Positions 1 through 7,027 of a stretch of DNA of 64,000 nucleotides are shown piece by piece (position 1 is the stretch's first letter; every line of letters starts with the position of its first letter). Location: the NCBI RefSeq assembly GCF_012985465.1, contig NZ_JAAQWN010000013.1, forward strand, positions 62,001 through 126,000, given 5' to 3'. A program made the position numbers and the translations under genes. This stretch comes from Pseudomonas sp. WS 5079. Its GTDB lineage: Bacteria > Pseudomonadota > Gammaproteobacteria > Pseudomonadales > Pseudomonadaceae. The notes beneath the pieces are model-generated. The model was not told the DNA's origin, did no database searches, and saw nothing but the letters and a program-made list of their open reading frames with translations.

Positions 1-1
1 G

Positions 2-133
2 GAAAACCTGTCGGCCACGCTCAACGTCAACAACCTGTTCGACAAGGCGTACTACACCAACATCGGCTTCTACGACTCGGCGTATTACGGCGACCCGCGC
101 AATGTGATGGTGACTACGCGCTGGGATTTCTAG
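2..133 (+). CDS. TonB-dependent receptor, C-terminal fragment
   Basis: Only the last 43 residues are inside the window; the frame is open from base 2 to a TAG at 131-133. The motif NNLFDKAYY and the final aromatic residue (TTRWDF) are typical of the last beta-strands and C-terminal signature of outer-membrane TonB-dependent siderophore receptors. The tail alone does not show the substrate. The stop codon shares the palindrome CTAG with the stop codon of the convergent gene on the other strand, so the two genes end on each other with no terminator between them. Confidence 0.8.
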   Translation, partial: ENLSATLNVNNLFDKAYYTNIGFYDSAYYGDPRNVMVTTRWDF

Positions 134-930
134 GCCGCAAACGTCCCTGAAAACACCCATTCAACCGGCCCGGTAAGCAGCACCGGGCCGGTGCCACGCC
201 ATTGCACCGTGACGCTGCCCCCATCACATTCAACCTCAACGCAATCGTCCAGCAGCCCCCGACGTATCCCATTGATCGCCGCACCACACGAGCACGAGCC
301 AGACCCCAACGGCACGCCACCACCGCGCTCCCAAATGCGCAGCCGGATATGCCGGCGGTTGATGACTTTGACGAAATGCACATTCGTGCGCGCGGGAAAC
401 AGCGGGTTGGTTTCAATCAACGAGCCGACGGCCGCGATGTCAATGTTCGCCAGATCATCGACAAAATAGGTGCAGTGCGGATTACCAATGCTGCATGCGG
501 TGGGCTCTCCGGCCAGTGGCAGCCGTAGGCTATCCATGGCCGTGGCCAAGGGGATCTGCGACCAGTCGAGCAGCGGTTCGCCCATGCTCACGGTAATCGC
601 GCCGCTGCTGGTTTGTTCGCAGGTAAGCAGGCCACGGTTGGTTCGCAGTATCACCGAGGTGCTGTTGGATTCGCGCATCAAGCGCTCGGCAACCCCTCGC
701 GTGGCGCTGCCACAGGTATCCAGCGCAGAACCATCGGCATTCCAGAACTCCACCCGCGCCTGTGCATCGTCGCAATCGAGCATCACCGCCAGTTGGTTGA
801 AGCCAACCCCACGGTGGCGATCCCCCATGCGCTTGGCCAGGGCGCTGGTGATAGGGTTGGTGGCGTTGCGTGCGTCGACAACGACAAAATCATCGCCATT
901 GGCGTGCATCTTGTGAAAGTTCAGCGGCAT
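130..930 (-). CDS. DapF-fold isomerase (diaminopimelate epimerase paralogue) with altered active site
   Basis: The 266-residue protein has the two-lobed DapF layout: KMHANGDDF at 7-15, NADGSALDTCGSATR at 64-78, GNPHC at 149-153 and WERGGG at 200-205. In DapF two cysteines act as acid and base. The first is present (Cys73), but the second, in the canonical ACGTGAC or ACGSGAC motif, aligns with Ser210 in LGSGSCSC, and the Asn of the GNDF motif has become Asp. It is therefore unlikely to be the lysine-pathway epimerase and may be a racemase or epimerase for another amino acid. It lies 44 bp downstream of dsdC in the same direction as the D-serine genes, which suggests a D-amino-acid role. Substrate unknown. 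Confidence 0.7.
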   Translation of the reverse strand: MPLNFHKMHANGDDFVVVDARNATNPITSALAKRMGDRHRGVGFNQLAVMLDCDDAQARVEFWNADGSALDTCGSATRGVAERLMRESNSTSVILRTNRGLLTCEQTSSGAITVSMGEPLLDWSQIPLATAMDSLRLPLAGEPTACSIGNPHCTYFVDDLANIDIAAVGSLIETNPLFPARTNVHFVKVINRRHIRLRIWERGGGVPLGSGSCSCGAAINGIRRGLLDDCVEVECDGGSVTVQWRGTGPVLLTGPVEWVFSGTFAA

Positions 931-974
931 GGCGAAGTCCTGAGGTCAGCGTGATTTGCGCGCGGGTAGAGGCG

Positions 975-1910
975 TCAATTGTCCGCTTGCTCGACCAGCC
1001 AGTCGATCAGCGCCTTGAGCCGTCTGGGCAGGGTTTCGTGGGCGGGGTGGACCAGGTAGTAACCGTAATTGACCGCCTCGCTGAACCCGCCGAACGGCAG
1101 TACCAACTCGCCATCCTGCACGCGCTTGCGCACCAGTTGCTCGCGGCCGATGGCGACGCCCGCGTGGTTGATTGCCGCGAGAGTGCTCAAGTCGGAGCGG
1201 TCAAAGGTCATGAAGCGGCTTGGCAATGGGCTGCTGTCGCCCACCGCATCCAGCCATAAACGCCATTCTGCATCGAATGAAATGTTGTCCCATGCCGCCA
1301 CATCGTGCAGCACCGTGCACTGTGCCAAGCGTTCCGGGTGCCCCATCAGGCCATGGGCCTGGGCATATTGCGGGCTGCACACCGGGGCAATCCGCTCGGG
1401 CATCAGGCGCAGGCTTGCCAGGCCCGGATGCTCGCCGTTGGAGTAGCACAGCACCAGGTCGATGCGCCGGGTGCGATAGTCGATCGGTTCGTTGCCGACC
1501 CGCACATCCAGTTGAATCCCGGGATAGCGGGCGGTGAAATCGGCCAGCCTTGGCACCAGCCAGCATTGCGCGACGGAAGGCCTGGCGTAGAAGCACAGCT
1601 GGCCTTCGATCTGCGTATCGGAACGCTCCTGCACAGCCTCGGACAGGGTGTCCATGGTGTGCTGCATGACCTTGAAAATGCGCTCGCCGTCATCGGTCAG
1701 GTCGACCTTGCGCGGCAAGCGATGGAACAGCTTGAGCGACAGTTCTTCTTCCAGGCGCGCTATGCGGTGACTGACCGCACTGGCGGTCAGGCACAGTTCG
1801 TCGGCGGCGCGGGCGAAGCTGAGGTGGCGGGCGGCGACCAGGAACGTATGCAGGTTGGACAGGTGGGCGCCGTTGAGCTTGGGCGCTTTGCTCAGGCCAA
1901 GTACTGCCAT
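975..1910 (-). CDS. dsdC: LysR-type regulator of D-serine utilisation
   Basis: This is a 311-residue LysR-type activator. The winged helix is at about 18-75 (FLVAARHLSFARAADEL, ASAVSHRIARLEEEL), followed by a periplasmic-binding-like effector domain. The segment RPSVAQCWLVPRLADFTARYP and the later FDRSDLSTLAAINHAGVA closely resemble E. coli DsdC, which activates dsdXA with D-serine. An AGAGGG Shine-Dalgarno precedes the ATG. In E. coli dsdC is divergent from dsdXA; here it is the third gene of the same leftward cluster, 33 bp after dsdA, so it may be autoregulated with its targets. Assignment is by similarity plus context. Confidence 0.85.
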   Translation of the reverse strand: MAVLGLSKAPKLNGAHLSNLHTFLVAARHLSFARAADELCLTASAVSHRIARLEEELSLKLFHRLPRKVDLTDDGERIFKVMQHTMDTLSEAVQERSDTQIEGQLCFYARPSVAQCWLVPRLADFTARYPGIQLDVRVGNEPIDYRTRRIDLVLCYSNGEHPGLASLRLMPERIAPVCSPQYAQAHGLMGHPERLAQCTVLHDVAAWDNISFDAEWRLWLDAVGDSSPLPSRFMTFDRSDLSTLAAINHAGVAIGREQLVRKRVQDGELVLPFGGFSEAVNYGYYLVHPAHETLPRRLKALIDWLVEQADN

Positions 1911-1943
1911 GTGGGTATCCCTCTTCGCGTCAGCCGCCGGCGA

Positions 1944-3299
1944 TCAGCGGTGGATTGTCGTTTGCAGAGCACGCCCCTTATCCAGATAAGTCGCGTACTC
2001 CTGCGCAGGTACCATGCTGCCGCCGGTACCCCAGATCAAGTGCGTGGCGTTGGCCAGTTGTGCGGCACCGACGCCAATGCGCTGCAAATACTGCGCGTCC
2101 TTGAGTACCCGCACAATGCCTGGCGCGCCGGCCAGGGCCGAAGGTTCGAGTTTTACCCCTTCAAGGTCGTGGGCGAGGAACATCAGGCGGTAGAGCTCTT
2201 CGTCGGTGACGGTGTAGTAGCCATCGATCAGGCGCTGCATCGCCTTGCCGACGAAGCCGGAGGGGCGGCCCACTGCCAGGCCGTCAGCCGCGGTGACGTT
2301 GTCGATGCCGAAGTCCTGCACGCTCACCTGGTCGTGCAGCCCGCTGTACACACCGAGCAGCATGCATGGGGAGTGGGTCGGCTCGGCAAACACACAATGC
2401 ACCGCATCGCCAAACGCCAGCTTCAAGCCAAATGCCACGCCACCAGGGCCGCCGCCAACACCGCAGGGCAGATACACGAACAGCGGGTGCTCGGCGTCTA
2501 CCCGCACGCCCGCCACGTCGAATTGCCGGGCCAGGCGCTCGGCGGCCACGGCATAGCCGAGGAACAGGTGGGGCGAGTTTTCATCGTCGATGAAATAGCA
2601 GGCCGGATCGTTTTGCGCCTGCAGGCGGCCGTTTTCCACGGCAACGCTGTAGTCAGAGGCGTATTCCACCACCGTCACGCCGCTGGCGCGCAGTTTGTCC
2701 TTCTTCCATTGGCGGGCATCGGAGGACATGTGCACCGTCGCCTGGAAACCCAGCTTGGCGCTGATGATGCCGATGGACAGGCCCAGGTTGCCGGTGGAGC
2801 CCACGGCGATTTTGTACTGGCTGAAAAACGCCAGTGCGCGCTCGCCGGCCAAGGCTGCGTAGTTGTCGTCGAGGGTGATCAGGCCTGCCTGCAGGGCCAG
2901 GTCTTCGGCGTGCTTGAGCACTTCATGGATACCGCCACGGGCCTTGATCGAGCCGGAGATCGGCAGGTCGCTGTCTTTTTTCAGCCACAGCGCGCCGCTG
3001 TCGGGGAGGGCGGCCTCGCTCAACAGCGCGTGCTGCATGGCCTTCAGCGGCTGGATCGCGGACTCGATGATGCCGCCTGCCGCCGCCGTCTCCGGGAACA
3101 CCTTGGCGAGATAGGGCGCGAAGCGAAGCAGGCGCGCGCTGGCGTCTTGTACATCGTCCAGGGTCAGGCCGACATCCCCCAGCCCTACAGCGGCCGGGGC
3201 GATCGCGGGGTTGAACCAACTGACCGGCTCAAGCGCGACCAGTTGCTGGATAACGGGATGACTTGCATACCAGGCGTCTAGGGTTTTGCCTTGAATCAT
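1944..3299 (-). CDS. dsdA: D-serine deaminase (ammonia-lyase)
   Basis: A PLP enzyme that converts D-serine to pyruvate and ammonia. The protein matches E. coli DsdA along its length (SGSIKARGG with PLP lysine K119, VGSTGNLGLSIGI, DDENSPHLFLGY, PCGVGGGPGGVAFGLKLAFG, EPTHSPCMLLG). I chose the ATG at 3299 (451 residues) because an AAGG Shine-Dalgarno lies about 10 bases upstream and the protein then aligns with the usual N-terminus. An ATG at 3326 that overlaps the permease stop codon (TGATG) would add nine residues. It is co-oriented and probably cotranscribed with the permease upstream and dsdC downstream. Confidence 0.93.
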   Translation of the reverse strand: MIQGKTLDAWYASHPVIQQLVALEPVSWFNPAIAPAAVGLGDVGLTLDDVQDASARLLRFAPYLAKVFPETAAAGGIIESAIQPLKAMQHALLSEAALPDSGALWLKKDSDLPISGSIKARGGIHEVLKHAEDLALQAGLITLDDNYAALAGERALAFFSQYKIAVGSTGNLGLSIGIISAKLGFQATVHMSSDARQWKKDKLRASGVTVVEYASDYSVAVENGRLQAQNDPACYFIDDENSPHLFLGYAVAAERLARQFDVAGVRVDAEHPLFVYLPCGVGGGPGGVAFGLKLAFGDAVHCVFAEPTHSPCMLLGVYSGLHDQVSVQDFGIDNVTAADGLAVGRPSGFVGKAMQRLIDGYYTVTDEELYRLMFLAHDLEGVKLEPSALAGAPGIVRVLKDAQYLQRIGVGAAQLANATHLIWGTGGSMVPAQEYATYLDKGRALQTTIHR

Positions 3300-3325
3300 G
3301 GGAACTGCCTTTGGGGTGGGGTTCA

Positions 3326-4669
3326 TCACACAAACCGGGAAAGAATCAGGGTAAAGACCAGGGCCGCTACCGAGGCGAGCACGGTGGCGCCGGTGAATTT
3401 CTTGAGGGCCTCGGAGAGGGAAATCCCCAGGTACTCTTTTACGACCCAGAACGCCGAGTCGGTCACGTGGGTCCAGCCGATGGCGCCGGCACCGATGGCG
3501 ATCACCAGGATCTCGGGGCTGTATTGCGGGTTCTGTCCGAGGATCGGCAGCACCATGCCGGCGGTGCTGATCATGGCGACGGTGGCCGAGCCCACGGCGA
3601 AGTGCATCAGCCCGGCGATCAGCCACGCCAGGAGGATCGGGTTGATGTTGGACTGGCCCAGCACGTCCGCCAGGACTTTGCCGATGCCGCTGCCGACCAG
3701 CATGTCGTTGAACGCCCCACCTGCACCGATCACCAGCAGAATGCCGGCCAGTGGCGGGAAGCAGCGGTGGGTCAGGTCAAGCAGGTCGCCCATGCCCAGC
3801 CCACGGCGCAGGCCCAGGGACCAGTAGGCAAAGCAAATCGACAGTACGAGCGCAATCAGCGGGTTGCCTATAAAAGATACCCACTCAAACGCCATCGAGC
3901 CTTTGGCCAGCAAGGGGGTGGCCAGGGTTTTGCCCACCATCAGCGCCAAGGGCAACAGCACGGTGATCATCGCGATCGCGAAGCTGGGGGATTGGCTGTC
4001 GTCGATGTTCCCTTCGCCGCGCTCGGCCAGGAACTGCGCCTGGCCGGCCGGGGCCTGCCGCGCGCAGGTCAGCTTGACCCAGATCGGCCCGGCGATCACG
4101 GCAGTGGGCAACCCGACGATCAGCCCGTACAGAATCACCTTGCCGATATCGGCATTGAGCATGCCGGTAATGGCCGTGGCGGCAGGGTGCGGCGGCAGGA
4201 TGCAGTGCACCACCATCAGCGAGGTCGCCAGCGGCACGCCCAGGTACAGCAGGTTGATCCGGGTCTGACGGGCAACCACATAAATCAGCGGGATCAGCAG
4301 CACAAATCCCACCTCGAAGAACACCGGAATCCCGGCAATAAAGCCCACCAGCATCATCGCCCACGCGGCGTTCTGCTCACCCAGCAGCCGTAGCAGCGTG
4401 GTCGCAATGCGCTTGGCGCCGCCAGACTCTTCCAGCAACTTGCCGAGAATACTGCCCAACCCAATGATGCCGGCGAGAAAGCCGAGCGTGCTGCCCATAC
4501 CCTTCTCAAATGCCGAGACAATGGCGGTGGGGGTCATTCCCGTGCCGACACCCACCAGCAGGCTGGCGGCGATCAGGGCGAGGAATGGATGGACGCGACA
4601 TTTACCGATCAGCATGACGATCAACAGGATTGACGCGCCGAGGATCAATAGAGAAAAGGTAGGGGACAT
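3326..4669 (-). CDS. dsdX: GntP-family permease, probable D-serine transporter
   Basis: This 447-residue inner-membrane protein has about twelve hydrophobic segments and GntP-family signatures such as ILPPHPAATAITGMLNADIGK and the C-terminal GWTHVTDSAFWVVKEYLGIS. The family imports gluconate and related acids, but E. coli DsdX of the same family takes up D-serine, and the position directly ahead of dsdA supports that substrate. The frame is open upstream to 4780, but the ATG at 4669 gives the usual length and is preceded by GGAG. Its stop overlaps a possible dsdA start, which points to translational coupling. Gluconate-type specificity cannot be excluded from sequence alone. Confidence 0.82.
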   Translation of the reverse strand: MSPTFSLLILGASILLIVMLIGKCRVHPFLALIAASLLVGVGTGMTPTAIVSAFEKGMGSTLGFLAGIIGLGSILGKLLEESGGAKRIATTLLRLLGEQNAAWAMMLVGFIAGIPVFFEVGFVLLIPLIYVVARQTRINLLYLGVPLATSLMVVHCILPPHPAATAITGMLNADIGKVILYGLIVGLPTAVIAGPIWVKLTCARQAPAGQAQFLAERGEGNIDDSQSPSFAIAMITVLLPLALMVGKTLATPLLAKGSMAFEWVSFIGNPLIALVLSICFAYWSLGLRRGLGMGDLLDLTHRCFPPLAGILLVIGAGGAFNDMLVGSGIGKVLADVLGQSNINPILLAWLIAGLMHFAVGSATVAMISTAGMVLPILGQNPQYSPEILVIAIGAGAIGWTHVTDSAFWVVKEYLGISLSEALKKFTGATVLASVAALVFTLILSRFV

Positions 4670-4681
4670 GGGTGGGTCTGC

Positions 4682-4715
4682 TCCATCGCAGTTATTGTTA
4701 GTTGTTTGCGATGGA
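4682..4715. promoter_or_regulatory. inverted repeat, candidate DsdC operator
   Basis: Perfect 9-bp arms TCCATCGCA (4682-4690) and TGCGATGGA (4707-4715) are separated by 16 bp, 13 bases upstream of the dsdX start and inside the divergent region shared with the lipoprotein gene. LysR regulators bind dyad T-N11-A type sites next to the promoters they control, so this is the best visible candidate for DsdC. No convincing -35/-10 pair was identified. Confidence 0.4.
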
Positions 4716-4858
4716 TTAGATTTCAGGCCTATGGCGGGGACAAACGATGATTCGTCAGGCGCTAGTTGAAGCCTGTTCACTTATGGCCAGGGGCTGCCGA
4801 TTGCTCGACAATGCGCGGCGCCTGCGCAATCGTCAGGCCCTTACAGGAGTTCGAGTAC

Positions 4859-5158
4859 TTGAAAGCATTACTGTTAAGCGGATGTATTGCCCTGGCCCTG
4901 ACGGGTTGCACCTTCACCGGCGTCAATGAAATCGCGCCCGGCCAATACATGATCACCAGCCACGGCAGCATCTTTAACTCCCGCGAAGGCTTGTTGGAAA
5001 ACATCAACCAAAAGGCCGCCAAGGCCTGTGATGGCAAGCCATATCATCTGGAAGGTGATACCGGGGCCAATATGGTGGTTGCCACGCAGACGCATATTGG
5101 CAGCACGCCGACCACCGTCTTGGGGTTGAAGGCTGTTTGTGAAGAGAGCGGTCAGTAA
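4859..5158 (+). CDS. small lipoprotein of unknown function
   Basis: I place the start at the TTG at 4859, because an AGGAG ribosome-binding site at 4845-4849 lies nine bases upstream and the first residues then form a classic lipoprotein signal (K2, hydrophobic run, LALTGC with the lipidated Cys17). The ATG at 4766 in the same frame would bury this signal. The mature part, about 83 residues, contains GQYMITSHGSIF and ends near VCEESGQ; I recognise no named domain. It is divergent from the D-serine permease and its 3' end overlaps the convergent TetR gene by seven bases. Probably attached to the outer or inner membrane; function unknown. Confidence 0.72.
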   Translation: MKALLLSGCIALALTGCTFTGVNEIAPGQYMITSHGSIFNSREGLLENINQKAAKACDGKPYHLEGDTGANMVVATQTHIGSTPTTVLGLKAVCEESGQ

Positions 5159-5805
5159 CCTGGCGGTGTACCGGGGATTACCCCGCGCAGCACCATTCGC
5201 GTAATAGTCGCGGCCGCGCACGCATAGTCGGCGTCGTCGGGTGTTGGCTTGCCGGTAATCAACGACATCTGCCAGCCGAGGTTGGTGTAGGTCCGCGTTG
5301 CCGACCAGATGAACAGCATCAAGTGTTCCGGATCAAAAGGGCCGAGCAGGCCACGGTCGATCCAGTTGCGCAGGCATTCGACATTACGCCGCACCTCGGC
5401 CTGGAGCAGGTCCCTGCATTCATCCGGGAGTTGCTTGCCTCCAAGTAGCAGTTCGTGGCTGAAGACCTTCGAGGTCAGCGGGTTTTGCTCAAGGATGCGA
5501 ATCCTGGCATGGACATAGGCCTGTAGTGCCACCACCGGATCGTCGCTGGCGCGCAGTTCTGCAGACGCCTGGAGCAGGGGCTCTACAAAGCTGAGCAGCA
5601 CCTGGGCGTACAGGTTTTCTTTACTGTGGAAGTAGTAATAGAGGTTTGCCTTAGGGACCCCGGCGCGTGCGGCGATGGTGCGGGTCTGGGTCGCGTCGAA
5701 GCCTGTGGCGGCGAATTCCTCGCAGGCAGCCTGCAGGATCACACGTTGATGATGCTCACGGGTGCGGCAACGCTCGGCACCCTCTTGCGCGCTAGAGGTG
5801 GTCAT
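5152..5805 (-). CDS. TetR/AcrR-family regulator
   Basis: 217 residues. An N-terminal TetR helix-turn-helix spans about 20-66 (ILQAACEEFAATGFDATQTRTIAARAGVPKANLYYYFHSKENLY), with a helical ligand-binding domain beyond. The C-terminal half (HELLLGGKQLPDECR, LFIWSATRTYTNLGWQ) is like the RutR/YcdC subgroup, which often controls nucleobase or amine catabolism, but no target gene adjoins. The nearest divergent gene is the cyclotransferase-fold protein 116 bp away, which is the most economical candidate target. Ligand unknown. Confidence 0.85.
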   Translation of the reverse strand: MTTSSAQEGAERCRTREHHQRVILQAACEEFAATGFDATQTRTIAARAGVPKANLYYYFHSKENLYAQVLLSFVEPLLQASAELRASDDPVVALQAYVHARIRILEQNPLTSKVFSHELLLGGKQLPDECRDLLQAEVRRNVECLRNWIDRGLLGPFDPEHLMLFIWSATRTYTNLGWQMSLITGKPTPDDADYACAAATITRMVLRGVIPGTPPGY

Positions 5806-5921
5806 GATGAGGGCTCATGGCTGTATCATTGACGAATATCGCAATATACAAAACTACATAGCGAATGACCTGCGCTTTCTAACAGCGGCAGGTTTTATGA
5901 AGACTTACCCAAGGAAACCCC

Positions 5922-6275
5922 ATGACACATGACATCGAGCAAGCGGTTCTGTTGTTTTCCTACGGCACCTTGCAGGACAAGGCCGTGCAGCTGTCCAATT
6001 TTGGCCGCGAATTGAAGGGCCGCCCCGATACGCTGCCCGGTTACACGCAACAACTGGTCGAAATCACCGACCCCGCAGTGCTGGCCGCCAGTGGGAAAAC
6101 CCATCATCCCATCGTGCTGGAGAGCGCCAACCTGCAGGATGAAATCGCCGGCACTGTTTTCGAGATTACCCAGCAGGAACTGATTGCCGCCGATGCCTAC
6201 GAGGTGGCGGACTACAAACGAGTTAGCGTGGCCCTCAAATCGGGCAGCCGGGCCTGGGTGTATGTACGGGCTTGA
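5922..6275 (+). CDS. gamma-glutamylcyclotransferase-fold (AIG2-like) protein
   Basis: 117 residues with the family signature FSYGTLQ (residues 12-18) that forms the anion-binding loop and a glutamate in DAYEV (Glu94) at the place of the catalytic acid. Family members act on gamma-glutamyl peptides or amines, releasing 5-oxoproline, but many bacterial members have unknown substrates. The ATG is preceded by AAGGAAA. It stands alone between the TetR gene and the molybdate-binding gene. Confidence 0.8.
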   Translation: MTHDIEQAVLLFSYGTLQDKAVQLSNFGRELKGRPDTLPGYTQQLVEITDPAVLAASGKTHHPIVLESANLQDEIAGTVFEITQQELIAADAYEVADYKRVSVALKSGSRAWVYVRA

Positions 6276-6369
6276 GCCTGCTGCGCGAATCGCTGTCGTT
6301 GTCTTTACACAGCACTAAGCGTAATGATGGCTGGAGTTCTTAACTGAAAAGTCAAAAAAGGCCTCTCTC

Positions 6370-6798
6370 ATGAAAGTCAGTGCACGCAACGTATTCAACG
6401 GCCGTGTCAGCCAGGTCCAGGCAGGGGCCGTCAACGCCGAAGTGGTATTGACCCTACCGGGCGGCGAGCAACTGGTTGCCGTGGTGACCATGGAAAGCAT
6501 CCGCAACCTCGGAATTGCGGTGGGTAAAGACGCAGTCGCCCTGATCAAGGCACCGTGGGTGATGCTGATGACCGAATCCAGCGACATTCGCCTGTCGGCG
6601 CGCAACTGCCTGGAAGGCAAGGTGTTGAGCGTCAACGATGGTGCGGTCAACGCTGAAGTAGTTATCGAGTTGGCAGGAGGGTCGAAGGTCTACTCCATCG
6701 TCACCCGCGATGCCGTTGCAGAGCTGGGGCTGGTGCCGGGCGTTGGTGCTACTGCGGTGATTAAGGCTTCGCATATTATTTTGGGGGTGCGGGGTTGA
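6370..6798 (+). CDS. tandem Mop/TOBE domain molybdate-binding protein
   Basis: 142 residues made of two repeated halves of about 70 residues. Each begins SARN(V/C)..G+V and contains GAVNAEVV and a closing IKA(P/S) strand (residues 4-66 and 76-139). This is the Mop/TOBE fold seen in molbindins and in the C-terminus of ModE and ModC, which binds molybdate or tungstate in oligomers. Two domains in one chain match molbindin-type storage or homeostasis proteins. No mod transport genes are adjacent. It is the last chromosomal gene before the island. Confidence 0.85.
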   Translation: MKVSARNVFNGRVSQVQAGAVNAEVVLTLPGGEQLVAVVTMESIRNLGIAVGKDAVALIKAPWVMLMTESSDIRLSARNCLEGKVLSVNDGAVNAEVVIELAGGSKVYSIVTRDAVAELGLVPGVGATAVIKASHIILGVRG

Positions 6799-6843
6799 GG
6801 TTTTTTTTTGGGGGGGGGGATGGGATTAATCGTGGGGTACAGG

Positions 6844-6867
6844 AAAGACGTTCTTGGACGTCTTTAG
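6844..6867. repeat. left attachment-site repeat of the island
   Basis: 24 bp, 22 identical to 23607-23630 in the same orientation, with an identical 13-bp core TGGACGTCTTTAG at 6855-6867. It is also a stem-loop (AAGACGT with ACGTCTT) and may end transcription of the Mop-protein gene. The rest of 6799-7027 has no gene; it holds a T9-G9 homopolymer run, this repeat and the arm repeats. Confidence 0.6.
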
Positions 6868-6937
6868 GCCGGGGTAATCTGAATTAGTTTCTTAGATATT
6901 TGATTTAATTGACTAATGTGAGTTTTTAAATTTCTTT

Positions 6938-6957
6938 GGAATACCAACTGGAATACC
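6938..6957. repeat. left integrase arm-type repeats
   Basis: GGAATACC occurs twice, at 6938-6945 and 6950-6957, 12 bp apart. The same spacing and nearly the same sequence (GGGATACC twice) occur at 23507-23526 at the other island end. Short tandem repeats flanking the core are typical arm sites for tyrosine integrases. Confidence 0.5.
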
Positions 6958-7027
6958 GCGATGAGCTGCATTGAGCGATATGCTTCGTATCCGTATCTTT
7001 CCGAGGACGGCCAAAAGCAATCTCTGT

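Noticed and set aside
1305..3281. 658-codon rightward open frame over dsdC and dsdA
   Set aside because: Runs across two well-supported leftward genes and has no start signal or domain.
4766..4858. N-terminal extension of the lipoprotein to ATG 4766
   Set aside because: Would place the lipobox at residue 48 behind a polar segment; the TTG at 4859 has an ideal AGGAG and a proper signal peptide.
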